Part shown: in pieces, positions 46,964 through 59,272 of the stretch
Layout of the letters: the number at the start of each line of letters is the position of its first letter
Position numbering within the stretch: position 1 is the first letter of the stretch
From: Piper betle
Taxonomy: Eukaryota > Streptophyta > Magnoliopsida > Piperales > Piperaceae
DNA: 64,000 nucleotides
NCBI GenBank assembly: GCA_033002965.1
Contig: JAURVB010002535.1
Span: forward strand, 62,001-126,000
Direction: 5' to 3'
Notes under the pieces: generated by a model
What the model saw: the letters and a program-made list of their open reading frames with translations, nothing else
What the model was told of the DNA's origin: nothing
The model's database searches: none
Position numbers and translations under genes: made by a program

Positions 46964-49831
46964 TGTAAAACCCATGATTCGAGTTAGGGTTTTATATTCA
47001 GAACCGGTCGGGTCGACCGCTATTTTTTGATTTGAGTCAGTTTCAGGACACGTGTACCGAGCCGATGCCAGTCGCGTGTATGAGCTATGAGGGTCATGCG
47101 TACCCAAGTATATGATGATAACGTCATGAACACAGCAGAACAGAATGAGTTATCAGATATATGAGAGTATGCCCGTCATTTTTTTCTTATTTTTATATAT
47201 AATGGATCGTAGAATTAGTTTTAGGCCGTTTATCGCGTTAGGACGCGTTACGGGCATTTTGGGTGGGTTGATAGTTCTAGAGCATATCATTACGATGTTT
47301 GGTATTTGTTTGATTTTACGGGATTTTTCCCGATTTTTATGAATTTTTTAAGGATTTAATACGACTCAGTTATTATACTTGACTTGAGCCGGAGACGAGT
47401 CAAGTCTTAATTACAAGTTTGCCACCCAACCTTTCTTCTCTGCCCCGACCTTTTCTCCCCCATGCCTAAACCCTCGTGCCGCGCCGCCCCTGTTCGCGCG
47501 CCACCGCCACCGCTGTCGGCGCCGCCCGGCCATCGACCGACGCCGCCCAGCTCGGCGACGACGTTGCCGTGCTGCCCCGACCAGGTTCGGCCCCCGTCGG
47601 ATCGCCGCGACGCGAGGAAGCCACGCCGAGACGCCACGCCCGCGTTGCGCTTCCGTCATCGATTCCACCGTCGGCAACCAGCGCCGCCGCGATCGGTCAG
47701 TCGCCTCAGCACCCTCAGCCTTCCAGCTACCTTCCCCGACCGGAACGAAGGCCATCGCCGCCCAGGCCGGCCGGATTTAGCGACCCACCGCCGCCGCTCT
47801 GTTTTATGCATTTTCCGGTGAGCCGCCACCTCTGTTGGCTGCGTCGACCTCGTAGATGAGTCGGGCTCGCCGAGCCGGTTCCGAGGGTACCCAACACGAC
47901 TACTTTCCGGCCAGTAGACGCCGCCGGCGATTGTCGCCGGAAAACCACCGGAAGCCGCCGGAAAACCGCCAGTAGCTGCCGGAAAACCGGAATTTCTGGA
48001 ATTCGCCGGAATTCACCGGATCTTCCGTGGGGCTCACCCAGTCGAGCCCGATCGAACGTCGGACGCCGGGGAGCGCCGAATTCGAGCTCCGAGACACGCG
48101 ACGGAACCTTAGCCGTCGTCGATTGCCGACGATGTGAGGTATAATTACCTCAAATTTGATTATTTAAATTGATGATTGTTAGCATAACATGATAGGATTG
48201 AGTGATTCCCATGATAGAAGTCTGAGCATGAAAGAAGTAATGATATGTATGATATGATTGGTAATGAGTAAATATTAAGTGATCCGATGATGTAAAGTAA
48301 ATTTGAGCATGTTAATCGGGTACGATGTAACTTAGGAAAAACACAGTAAAATTGGTATGAATAACATTAGTTAGAATTATTTTCATATTTATGATTATTT
48401 GATTGTTGATTGACGGTCATTGTGTGTGATTCATCATTTAGTTAGCGGGCGTTAGTATTTAGTTTTGATGTGTAGGTACGGAGTAGGAGCTTGCCGCCTA
48501 GGCGCGATGACATGCTTGGAGCTTCTACCAGGTCCGTTTAGGACTCGTCTCTGATTTACTCTTTTCTATTGTATGTTTAATTTATTGCCTGCAGGACGGG
48601 TTAAGTGGCATTTTATCGGATCCCACTTAACTCGGGCCATTTAACCGAACATTTTCCGGATTAATAACCCCTCGAGGATGAGATCCCTCGAGGATGATTT
48701 CGAAAACAAGATCCACCACAAGTTGCCTTCGGGCCTATTATATAAATCCCTACCCAGCCCTATATATATGTAGTTTTCGCGTTTTCAGTGAGACGAGAGA
48801 TGGAGAAATCGACTGCACGTACCATGCAGAGGATGCCGTGACAGTCAAAGCGGGCTCTGGATTAGTGCCAGCGGACTGTTCCATTCCCGAGGGATCTTGA
48901 CAACTCCGCGTTTGAGTTCCTCACACCCGGAGAACGTGGAGGTTTACGGGTACTGTTTAGTACAGCGCATGTCCGGACTTGTGGTTCAAAGGGTACTAAA
49001 GGTGACTGCCTGAGAGTACTCGGCCTTCGTGCTCAAGGCCAGGAGAAATATGGAGGTAAGGAGAGGGCTTAGGATAAAGTTTCACGAGAAGTACTGAAAA
49101 AGAAGTGCTGAGAGTAGCACAGTACCAGCAGCAGATCAGTAAGTTCGGGATGCTACCGGGTCTGCAGCCCAGTGGCTCCTCAGTAGTGCCCTTCAGAGTG
49201 TTCACGTGGAGTATGATGTTTTCTTTCATATGAGAGTTTGCTCTCATAGCCAGCTTGTTATAGTTATTTTATTTTCCGGACCAGTAACACTTGTTACTGA
49301 CGTGTTTTTATACTATATGTAGGTAATAATCACGAGTTGGAGGAGCCAGCTTGGACGGAGGAGCAATGTGGTCTTGCACACACACATGTTAGATTTCTGA
49401 ATGTTTAATTTTGTGTTATTATGTTATTATATTGTGAATGACATGTTCAAATGCATGAGACATGATAGAATGTGAAATGATCAGAGTAGCGCAGCAAAAG
49501 TGTGATGGGTTAGGACCCAAAGTTCAGAGAATGATGAGTATAATAGATTAGAAGTATGTGTGAATGCTATTGTTGCTATACGTATATATGTTTGAATATA
49601 CGATTTTGACAGGGTGGCCCCTAATTGCATTTTTAGGGGAAATTCTGTCCCTTTCATTCTAGAATTTTTACTAATTTTGATTGTAATTGTGTTGGTGTGA
49701 AATTTAGGTTGCATGTCATCCATGTAGTATCATGTTAGGGTTTTATGAATTTATCCATGCATGACAAGTCGTATCTACATCTTAAGACGCCGAGATTGGA
49801 TCCGTATGAGTTAGGTTCGGGTTAGCCGACC
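46964..49831 (+). mobile_element. Family-Q LTR 1 of the array (3' end deleted)
   Basis: It starts TGTAAAACCCATGATTCGAG. It contains the CpG-rich block 47,430-48,130, the conserved GATGTGAGGTATAATTACC, an AT-rich spacer, GGAGCTTGCCGCCTAGG, a TATA-like box at 48,738 and the TTGACAGGGTGGCCCC block at 49,606. It stops at GCCGACCTA, about 65 bases before the normal LTR end, where a deletion joins it to the 3' end of an internal region. It is nearly identical to LTR 2. Open frames of 70-127 codons in the CpG-rich block occur on both strands and are repeat artefacts. Confidence 0.88.
48738..48747 (+). promoter_or_regulatory. TATA-like box, Q LTR 1
   Basis: TTATATAAAT before CCCTACCCAG is retained at the matching places in LTR 2 (51,886) and LTR 3 (54,811). 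If it is the core promoter, U3 is about 1.8 kb and R-U5 about 1.1 kb. Confidence 0.45.
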
Positions 49832-50113
49832 TATGGAGTTTCCCGCCGAGTTAGCAGTAGGGATCAGAAAAGAAGAGAAGGATAATGATAATGTCAGAAT
49901 AGACACAGGAAGTATAGAATCCAGAATGTTTGAAATGGTCAGCATCACTAGCATGACTCGCCACGTTGGCACCACTACAGTCAGTGAGGATGTATATGGC
50001 TATCGAAGAGCAGAGGACACAATTGGTGTGTATCTAGCTTCTAGGAACTAGTTTCACCAGAACCTCCTTGAGTTAAAATTTCGAGGACGAAATTTTTATA
50101 AGGAAGGGAAGGT
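49832..50113 (+). mobile_element. Q element internal remnant with polypurine tract
   Basis: Only the last 280 bases of the internal region remain. An open frame 49,833-50,051 (starts MEFPAELAVGIRKEEKDND) has no family I recognise. Then come TTTCGAGGACGAAATTTTTA and TAAGGAAGGGAAGGT, the standard Del/Tekay ending and plus-strand primer, immediately before LTR 2. PBS, gag and pol are gone. This fixes the orientation of the family. Confidence 0.8.
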
Positions 50114-53037
50114 TGTAAAACCCACGATTCGAGTTAGGGTTTTATATTCAGAACCGGTCGGGTCGACCGTTATTTTTTCGAGTTGAGTCAGTTTCAGGAC
50201 ACGTGTACCGAGCCGATGCCAGTCGCGTGTATGAGCTATGAGGGTCATGCGTACCCAAGTATATGATGATAACGTCATGAACACAGCAGAACAGAATGAG
50301 TTATCAGATATATGAGAGTATGCCAGTCATTTTTTATTATTTTTATATATAATGGATCGTAGAATTAGTTTTAGGCCGTTTACCGCGTTAGGACGCGTTA
50401 CGGGCATTTTGGGTGGGTTGATAGTTCTAGAGCATATCATTACGATGTTTGGTATTTGTTTGATTTTACGGGATTTTTCCCGATTTTTATGAATTTTTTA
50501 GGATTTAATACGACTTAGTTATTATACTTGACTCGAGCCGGAGACGAGTCAAGTCTTAATTACAAGTTTGCCACCCAACCTTTCTTCTCCGCCCCGACCT
50601 TTTCTCCCCCACGCCCAAACCCTCGTGCCGCGCCGCCCCTGTTCGCGCGCCACCGCCGCCGCTGTCGGCGCCGCCCGGCCGTCGACCGACGCCGCCCAGC
50701 TCGGCGACGACGTTGCCGTGCTGCCCCGACCAGGTCCGGCCCCCGTCGGACCGCCGCGACGCGAGGAAGCCACGCCGCGACGCCGCGCCCGCGTTGCGCT
50801 TCCGTCACCGATTCCGCCGCCGGCGACCAGCGCCGCCGCGATCGGTCAGTCGCCTCAGCACCCTCAGCCTTCCAGCGACCTTCCCCGACCGGAACGGAGG
50901 CCATCGCCGCCCTGGCCGGCCGGATTTAGCGACCCACCGCCGCCGCTCTGTTTTATGCATTTTCCGGCGAGCCGCCACCTCCGTTGGCCGCGTCGACCTC
51001 GTAGATGAGTCGGGCTCGCCGAGCCGGTTCCGAGGGTACCCAACACGACCACTTTCCGGCCAGTAGACGCCGCCGGCGATTGTCGCCGGAAAACCACCGG
51101 AAGCCGCCGGAAAACCGCCAGTAGCTGCCGGAAAACCGGAATTTCTGGAATTCGCCGGAATTCACCGGATCTTCCGCGGGGCTCACCCAGTCGAGCCCGA
51201 TCGAACGTCGGACGCCGGGGAGCGCCGAATTCGAGCTCCGAGACACGCGACGGAACCTTAGCCGTCGCCGATTGCCGACGATGTGAGGTATAATTACCTC
51301 CAATTTGATTATTTAAATTGATGATTGTTAGCATAACATGATAGGATTGAGTGATTCCCATGATAGAAGTCTGAGCATGAAAGAAGTAATGATATGTATG
51401 ATATGATTGGTAATGAGTAAATATTAAGTGATCCGATGATGTAAAGTAAATTTGAGCATGTTAATCGGGTACGATGTAACTTAGGAAAAACACAGTAAAA
51501 TTGGTATGAATAACATTAGTTAGAATTATTTTCATATTTATGATTATTTGATTGTTGATTGACGGTCATTGTGTGTGATTCATCATTTAGTTAGCGGGCG
51601 TTAGTATTTAGTTTTGATGTGTAGGTACGGAGTAGGAGCTTGCCGCCTAGGCGCGATGACACGCTTGGAGCTTCTACCAGGTCCGTTTAGGACTCGTCTG
51701 TTTTACTCTTTTCTATTGTATGTTTGTTTTATTGCCTACAGGACGGGTTAAGTGGCGTTTTATCGGATCCCACTTAACTCGGGCCATTTAACCGAACAGT
51801 TTTCCGGATTAATAACCCCTCGAGGATGAGATCCCTCGAGGATGATTTCGAAAACAAGATCCACCACAAGTTGCCTTCGGGCCTATTATATAAATCCCTA
51901 CCCAGCCCATATATATATGTAGTTTTCGCGTTTTCAGTGAGACGAGAGATGGAGAAATCGACTGCACGTACCATGCAGAGGATGCCGTGACAGTCAAAGC
52001 GGGCTCTGGATTAGTGCCAGCGGACTGTTCCATTCCCGAGGGATCCTGACAACTCCGCGTTTGAGTTCCTCACACCCGGAGAACGTGGAGGTTTACGGGT
52101 ACTGTTTAGTACAGCGCATGTCCGGACTTGTGGTTCAAAGGGTACTAAAGGCGACTGCCTGAGAGTACTCGGCCTTCGTGCTCAAGGCCAGGAGAAATAT
52201 GGAGGTAAGGAGAGGGCTTAGGATAAAGTTTCACGAGAAGTACTGAAAAAGAAGTGCCGAGAGCAGCACAGTACCAGCAGCAGATCAGTAAGTTCGGGAT
52301 GCTACCGGGTCTGCAGCCCAGTGGCTCCTCAGTAGTGCCCTTCAGAGTGTTCACGTGGAGTATATGATGTTTTCTTTCATATGAGAGTTTGCTCTCATAG
52401 CCAGCTTGTTATAGTTATTTTATTTTCCGGACCAGTAACACTTGTTACTGACGTGTTTTTATACTATATGTAGGTAATAATCACGAGTTGGAGGAGCCAG
52501 CTTGGACGGAGGAGCAATGAGGTCTTGTACACACACACATGTTAGATTTCTGAATGTTTAATTTTGTGTTATTATGTTATTATATTGTGAATGACATGTT
52601 CAAATGCATGAGACATGATAGAATGTGAAATGATCAGAGTAGCGCAGCAAAAGTGTGATGGGTTAGGACCCAAAGTTCAGAGAATGATGAATATAATAGA
52701 TTAGAAGTATGTGTGAATGCTATTGTTGCTATACGTATATATGTTTGAATATACGATTTTGACAGGGTGGCCCCTAATTGCATTTTTAGGGGAAATTCTG
52801 TCCCTTTCATTTTAGAATTTTTACTAATTTTGATTGTAATTGTGTTGGTGTGAAATTTAGGTTGCATGTCATCCATGTAGTATCATGTTAGGGTTTTATG
52901 AATTTATCCATGCATGACAAGTCGTATCTACATCTTAAGACGCCGAGATTGGATCCGTATGAGTTAGGTTCGGGTTAGCCAACCTAATCGGGGCTGCTAA
53001 CATGCTGGTTCGGTTCATGGGTTCATGAGTGTGATCC
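50114..53037 (+). mobile_element. Family-Q LTR 2 of the array
   Basis: It follows a polypurine tract, so it began as a 3' LTR, and it matches LTR 1 almost base for base over nearly 2.9 kb. It ends in GAGTGTGATCCG, joined directly to LTR 3 with loss of about 15 bases on each side. The short shared ATT suggests a microhomology join. The 146- and 165-codon frames (50,568-51,008 plus and 50,864-51,361 minus) lie in the CpG-rich block and are not believed to be genes. Confidence 0.88.
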
Positions 53038-55957
53038 GATTCGAGTTAGGGTTTTATATTCAGAACCGGTCGGGTCGACCGTTATTTTTTCGAGTTGAGT
53101 CAGTTTCAGGACACGTGTACCGAGCCGATGCCAGTCGCGTGTATGAGCTATGAGGGTCATGCGTACCCAAGTATATGATGATAACGTCATGAACACAGCA
53201 GAACAGAATGAGTTATCAGATATATGAGAGTATGCCAGTCATTTTTTTATTATTTTTATATATAGTGGATCGTAGAATTAGTATTAGGCCGTTTACCGCG
53301 TTAGGACGCGTTCGGGCAGTCTGGGTGGGTTGTTAGTCATAGAGCATATCATTATAATATTGTGGTGTTGTTTGATTTTACGGGATTTTTTCCCGATTTT
53401 TATGAATTTTTTTAGGATTTAATACGACTTAGTTATTATACTTGACTCGAGCCGGAGACGAGTCAAGTAATATTTACGACCTTGCCACCACACACCCCGC
53501 GCCTTCTTTTCTTCCCCAAACCAAACCCCGACGCCGCCCCTGTGCAGCGTCGCCGCCGCCGCTGTCGGCGCCGCCCGGCCGCCGATCGTCGCCGCCCAGC
53601 TCCGCCACGGCGTCGCCGTGCCACCCTGACCAGCCCCGGCCGCTGCCAGGCCGCCGCGACGGCGGAATCGCCACGCCTAGCGCCGCGACTGCCTTTGGTC
53701 GCGTCGCCGATTCTGCCGCCGGCGACCGTCGCAGCCGTCATCCAGTGGTCGCCTCAGCACCACCGACCACCTAGCGGCCTTCCCCGACCGGAGCGGAGGC
53801 CATCGCCGCCCTGGCCGGCCGGATCTAGCGACCCATCGCCGCCGGCCCTGTTTTAGCCATTTTCCGGCGAGCCGCCACCTCCGTTGGCCGCGTCGACCTC
53901 GTAGATGAGTCGGGCTCGCCGAGCCGGTTCCGAGGGTACCCTACATGACCCCTATCCAGCTAGTAGATACCACCGGCAATAGTCGCCGGAAAACCACCGG
54001 AAGTCGCCGGAAAACCGCCAGCAACTGCCGGAAAACCGCCGGAAAATCGGAATTTCTGGAATTCGCCGGAATTCACCGGATCTTCCGCGGGGCTCACCCG
54101 GTGGAGCCCGATCGAGCTTCGGACGCCGAGGAGCGCCGAATTCGAGCTCCGAGACGCGCGACGGAACCCTAACCGTCGCCGATTGCCGACGACGTGAGGT
54201 ATAATTACCTCCGATTTGATTATTTAAAGTTGATGATGATTGTTAGCACAGCATGCTAGGATTTATGATGTGATTGATAGTGAATGGAGGATAAGTGATG
54301 AAGTGATAAGTTACATGATGTGATTGATAGTTTATGGAGGTTAAGTGATTTAATGAAGTAAGTAAATTGAGCATGATAATTGTGTATGATGTAACTTAGG
54401 AAAAATACAATAAAATTGTCATGAATAGGATGAGTTAGAGTTATTTTCATATTTATGGTTATTTGATGATTGATTATTTTGTGTTTAATTGTGTTGAGTT
54501 TGATGCATCATTTAGTTAGCGGGCGTTAGTATTTAGTTTTGATGTGTAGGTACGGAATAGGAGCTCGCCGCCTAGGCGCGATGACACGCTTGGAGCTTCT
54601 ACCAGGTCCGTTTAGGACTCGTCTCTGATTTACTCTTTCTATTGTATGTTTAATTTATTGCCTGCAGGACGGGTTAAGTGGCGTTTTATCGGATCCCACT
54701 TAACTCGGGCCATTTAACCGAACATTTTCCGGATTAATAACCCCTCGAGGATGAGATCCCTCGAGGATGATTTCGAAACCAAGATCCACCACAAGTTGCC
54801 TTCGGGCCTATTATATAAATCCCTACCCAGCCCTATATATATGTAGTTTTCGCGTTTTCAGTGAGACGAGAGATGGAGAAATCGACTGCACGTACCATGC
54901 AGAGGATGCCGTGACAGTCAAAGCGGGCTCTGGATTAGTGCCAGCGGACTGTTCCATTCCCGAGGGATCCTGACAACTCCGCGTTTGAGTTCCTCACACC
55001 CGGAGAACGTGGAGGTTTACGGGTACTGTTTAGTACAGCGCATGTCCGGACTTGTGGTTCAAAGGGTACTAAAGGCGACTGCCTGAGAGTACTCGGCCTT
55101 CGTGCTCAAGGCCAGGAGAAATATGGAGGTAAGGAGAGGGCTTAGGATAAAGTTTCACGAGAAGTACTGAAAAAGAAGTGCTGAGAGTAGCACAGTACCA
55201 GCAGCAGAGCAGTAAGTTCGGGATGCTACCGGGTCTGCAGCCCAGTGGCTCCTCAGTAGTGCCCTTCAGAGTGTTCTTGAGGAAGTATATGGTTTTCTTT
55301 CATATGAGAGTTTGCTCTCATAGCCAGTTTGTTATAGTTATTTTCTTTTCGGACCAGTAACGCTTGTTACTGACGTTTTTCTTATATATATGTAGGTGAT
55401 GAGCACGAGATGGATGTGCCGGCCGGGACGGAGGAGCAATAAGGTCTTCTGCACACACATATTGGGTGATTGAATGTTTCATGTTTTGTTTATGATGTTG
55501 TTTAATAAACATGCTATGATTAAATGTTTGAGGCATGATAATGATACGAAATGAGATGATCACAGTAGCGCAGCAAAAGTATGATGGGTTAGGACCCAAG
55601 TTCCAGAATGAGCTTATAGTATATCAGATTGTGTGTAATGAAATTGTTGATATATGCTTATATACTTGTATATATTATTTTGACAGGGTGGACCCTAATT
55701 GCACTTTTAGGGGAGACCCTGTCTGTTTTATTTCAGAATTTTGATCGTAACTGTATTGGTGTGTATTTTGAATTGCTTGTCATTCATGTAGTACCATGTT
55801 AGGATTTTGCGTATTTATTCATTCATGATGGATCGTATCTTCATCTTAAGACGCCGAGATTGGATCCACATGAGTTAGGTTCGGGTTAGCCGACCTAACC
55901 GGGGCCTGTAACATGCCGGTTCGGTTCACGAGCGTGAACCGGATTTGGGGTGTTACA
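53038..55957 (+). mobile_element. Family-Q LTR 3 of the array
   Basis: It lacks the first bases (starts within ATTCGAGTTAGGG) and ends at the complete terminus GGATTTGGGGTGTTACA. It is close to LTR 1 and 2 in 53,040-53,260 and about 54,540-55,300 but clearly different between, in the CpG-rich block (53,470-54,190) and AT-rich spacer, and again after about 55,300. It is therefore a mosaic or a different subfamily partly homogenised with its neighbours. Confidence 0.85.
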
Positions 55958-56007
55958 GGTAACATCCCGGTTCGGTTCGCGAGTGTGAACCGGATTTGGG
56001 TGTTACA
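55958..56007 (+). mobile_element. 50-bp LTR tail repeat closing the array
   Basis: GGTAACATCCCGGTTCGGTT continues to GGATTTGGGTGTTACA and repeats the last 50 bases of LTR 3. It is followed at once by CAGTG (56,008-56,012), the right target duplication. It is either the remnant of a fourth LTR or a local tandem copy of the end. Confidence 0.75.
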
Positions 56008-56149
56008 CAGTGGGATTTTGATTCGTTTCATAGGGTCTTAGTTGATTCCAAGCATTGGTAATCTTATATTTTATTTGATGACATAACTTAGAATTTGAAT
56101 TTTAACTAACTCTTTGTGAGGTAAGATCTCATAACTTAGTCTCTGAGGT

Positions 56150-56431
56150 TAGATTGTGGGTTGGATTATGAACGTTGGCTAGGCTGTCGATTACAAGTCA
56201 AAGAAGGTCGTAGTCTAGGGCTAACAACGGGCCAGGTATAGAAATTTTGAAGATAAAACTTTCTAAAGTGGGTAGATTGTGAGATCTCTCAACTTAGCCT
56301 CACATCTAATACCTACTACGATATAATGATATTTATAAGTGAGAATAAATTATAAATCTTTAATTTAGGTAACTACTGTTGAAGAGATGACTTATCAATT
56401 ACGTTAAACTTTAGGCTGGATATATTATTAT
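56150..56431 (+). mobile_element. TRIM (family T) fragment, plus strand
   Basis: It shows the internal part with GAACGTTGGCTAGGCTG and a CTAACAACGGGCCAGG stretch, a worn polypurine end (CTTTCTAAAGTGGGTAGAT), then an LTR at 56,278-56,431 starting TGTGAGATCTCTCAAC, again 154 bp by position. The PBS side is lost. It is more diverged than the 43-kb array. Confidence 0.7.
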
Positions 56432-57230
56432 TATTTTATGAACTTATTAGTATATTATATAATTATTGACTGACATTTTTTATTCCCCATGTACTCATGA
56501 TAATTAATTACCCAATTATATATTCAAGTAATATTATGCCTTTAGGATAAATTATTTTACAGAAAAATGGCGGGTTACAATCGAGTCCCTCCTTTGCCCA
56601 AATTTGACGTCGTCAACGGCGACAAAATTTTTTCTTTAAAATAAATATTGGCGGACAGTGGGAGCCACCCTGTCCGTCATCGTATTTTTTTAAAAACTTT
56701 TTTTGGTGGTCGCCGACGGCGCCCGATCCCGACCCCCGGGGGTTCCAAGATTTGGCACCCGGCCACCGTGGCTTTGGGTGACTTGTGGGTGGCCCAATCC
56801 TACTGCCCAAGGGAGGTGCCAGCCTAGGCCTTTGACTGCTTTGACTTGGCCGCCCAAGCAAGTGGGCGGCTGAGATCTGCCCTCCGGAGAAGAGGCGGGC
56901 CAACGGGCACCTTTAAAGTTTTTCTTTTGTATATTTAGTTGAACTTATTTTAAATTTTATTTGAGTATAATAGATAATTTGAATTTTAATCTTTGATGTT
57001 AACAAGGCTTGATTTTCCAACCACCAAGTAATAATATCAAAAGCCTTCCTCATAATTTGGTTAAAAACTCTAAAAAATACAATAAATATGTACTAATTTT
57101 TATTAAAAATATTTTACAAATATAATAATTTTAGTTAAGTAAATAATTTAAAATTTTAATATTAGTAACGTCTATTTTTATTTGTGGCCAGCCACATACG
57201 TCACACGTCACACCTGAGGTAAAAATAGCA
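56432..57230. other. Intergenic DNA with a GC-rich block
   Basis: There is no supported gene. A GC-rich block at about 56,570-56,930 is flanked by T/A runs and contains GGCGGACAGTGGG and GTGGGCGGCTGAG. It gives a 96-codon minus-strand frame without recognisable features and could be a small transposon or captured sequence. The rest is AT-rich and includes the 3' flank of the GDSL gene. Confidence 0.45.
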
Positions 57231-59272
57231 TTAGCTGGGCTGCAGATCAAGGGAAGCAAGCTGCCGGATATTAATGGGAAAGGCGACACTAGAATCACCG
57301 GTGAAGGCTTTCCTCCCCAAGATCACGTTCACCGCCTCCGTGGGATGGAAGGCATCCCAAAACACGTATTCTTCTCTGTTGGCGCATGGCGTCTGCAGTG
57401 GCAGGCATGTGATCTGCCCGCTGTTTCTCCCAACCCCACAGCATCCCCTATCTGTAATATAAAACCCTGCGAATCCCAGTATGTCATTTGAATAACTGCT
57501 TATTCAATTAGCTGAAAATTTATTACGAAAATATATATTCAATCGTTTGGCGCACCGTAGGATCTGGGTCGGTAAAGAATGTCCTGGAACATCTTGTAGG
57601 TGTCGACAAAGATGAATTTGGTAAGGGGAAGGTTGGAGTTGAGGCTGTTCACCATGGCTCTCATGTTCCTATTGAATGGTAAAACCAGCCCGTTCACCTG
57701 CTCCGAGCAGCGGCTGTTTGCGCTCTGGGCTAATATGCTGGGGATGCATCCTAGTAGCCCCACCCCAGTGAGCACAAACTTTCTCGCTCCCAAATTGTAC
57801 ATCCTCTTCAACAAATCAATAAGTTCATATAAAAAATCACAAGTATCTTATCATCAATATATTAGTATAGGAAGTAGATATGGGAAAAAAATGTACAGTG
57901 AGTTGCTGGGTGTAGCGCTGGATGAGGAGGTTAGCGTATTGTTGGGGGTTATATTGATGGCGAGTGTTGAAGTTTGGCATAAGATAATTGTTGAGGTAGT
58001 CGTTGCTGCCCATACCCACAAAAAATATACATTTGGCTATCGCCTGGGCTGCATCGTCTGCACCGAGCTTGTCCGTAATCTTGTCGAGCGTTGTCTCGAA
58101 GTTCTTGATTTGTTGGTCGAAGGGTATGCGACCAATCTGTATGATCAATAATGTATAACATGTGCATGATGATTGAAAACTTGGACATCGGCTAGTTAAG
58201 ATTAGCTTTGATTAAACTCATAATAAAGAACACATTGGCAGTAATTATGCAAAAATATTTTGATTTAACTTACAAAGTTTCGACCCGTGACATCCAAAAT
58301 TCCAGCTGCAGCAGAAGCGTAGTTAACACCATTAAGCGACTCCTCTCCGGATGCTTGTGAGTAGGCCGGGATGAGTGGAAGGCCCAGCAGCTCCGCTGAA
58401 ACAGTTCAACTATTTTTAATTAACAGTGGAATATGACAGCTTGCTGATCGATATCGAGATGATATTTAATGGACAATAAACCTCAAACGTCGGAAACTTG
58501 CTCTCTTAGCAAGAACGCACGTACAGTGTTACATGCGTAGCTACTGAAAGGAGAACATTACAGTATCAAAAAAACACATGAATAGACAGGAAGAAAACAC
58601 CTTATTTTGAAATCGATGAGAGAAGTGCATGTTTGGTTTAAAATAGAGAGACAGAGAGTACTGTTTGTTTCAACTTTCAAGTAGTCATTTTAATGAAGGG
58701 GTTAGGCTAACTAGTAATGACCCAAAAATATTAACTATATAAAAAAATTTACAAAAAGTGAAAACTAAATACTGTAAAAAGGGATTTCTTAAAATGACAA
58801 ATATAAGATTTCGCTATCTAAATTATGCACGAAGTTTCCATCAGGAAAGATTAAATTATAGTAGGAAGTATGGAAAAAGAAATAGGAAATTAATCCATGC
58901 AATAACTCGGACTAAGCAACATGTCACACGGTAGTAGAGTGTGGCGCAATAGCATACGCAAATAAATAGAGAGGGAAAACATATATAATTACCAACTTCG
59001 TCGACCATGGTGTAGCCATTCGAGAACCTTCCAGTTGGTCCACCGGAGAAATCAATCCCATAAGGATAGTAATTGGCCTTGGCAAGAGATGCAAGATCGT
59101 TGTTGTTTCCATTATCTACGAGAGAGTCTCCAAATACGAACATTGCTGGTACCATCTCTCTCTGCTCTCCTTCTCGACCGTCTGGCGCAATGCCCTGACG
59201 ATCTTGAGCTACACATGGAGAAACTACCAACAACAAGAAAGAACATACAAATCGAAAATGACAGGAACCCAT
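57231..59272 (-). CDS. GDSL esterase/lipase (SGNH hydrolase), five exons
   Basis: A secreted serine hydrolase of the plant GDSL family, acting on lipid or cell-wall esters (substrate unknown). Exons on the minus strand: 58,993-59,272, 58,274-58,395, 58,137 minus one (58,136) to 57,897, 57,556-57,805 and 57,231-57,466. All four introns (597, 137, 91 and 89 bp) are GT-AG and phases agree. The product is 375 residues, normal for the family. A signal peptide covers about residues 1-22 ([11 protein letters not shown]). Catalytic blocks are [13 protein letters not shown] (Ser50), [11 protein letters not shown] (Gly116), [12 protein letters not shown] (Asn179) and DAFHPTEA (Asp335, His338). RGCCG and the C-terminal TPCANR stretch are also typical. 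No stop or frameshift was seen, so it is likely functional. The start is the first ATG before the signal peptide. The antisense 183-codon frame at 57,600-58,151 is a shadow. Confidence 0.95.

Noticed and set aside
50568..51361. Open frames of 146 (plus) and 165 (minus) codons as possible genes
   Set aside because: They overlap on both strands in a GC-rich LTR block, recur in the repeat copies, are compositionally Pro/Arg/Ala-rich and show no domain. They are best explained by stop-poor GC-rich sequence.
55958..56007. Separate short element after LTR 3
   Set aside because: It is a repeat of the last 50 bases of the LTR and lies inside the CAGTG duplication, so it belongs to the array.
57600..58151. 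183-codon plus-strand frame
   Set aside because: It is antisense to exons 3 and 4 of the GDSL gene and has no recognisable features.
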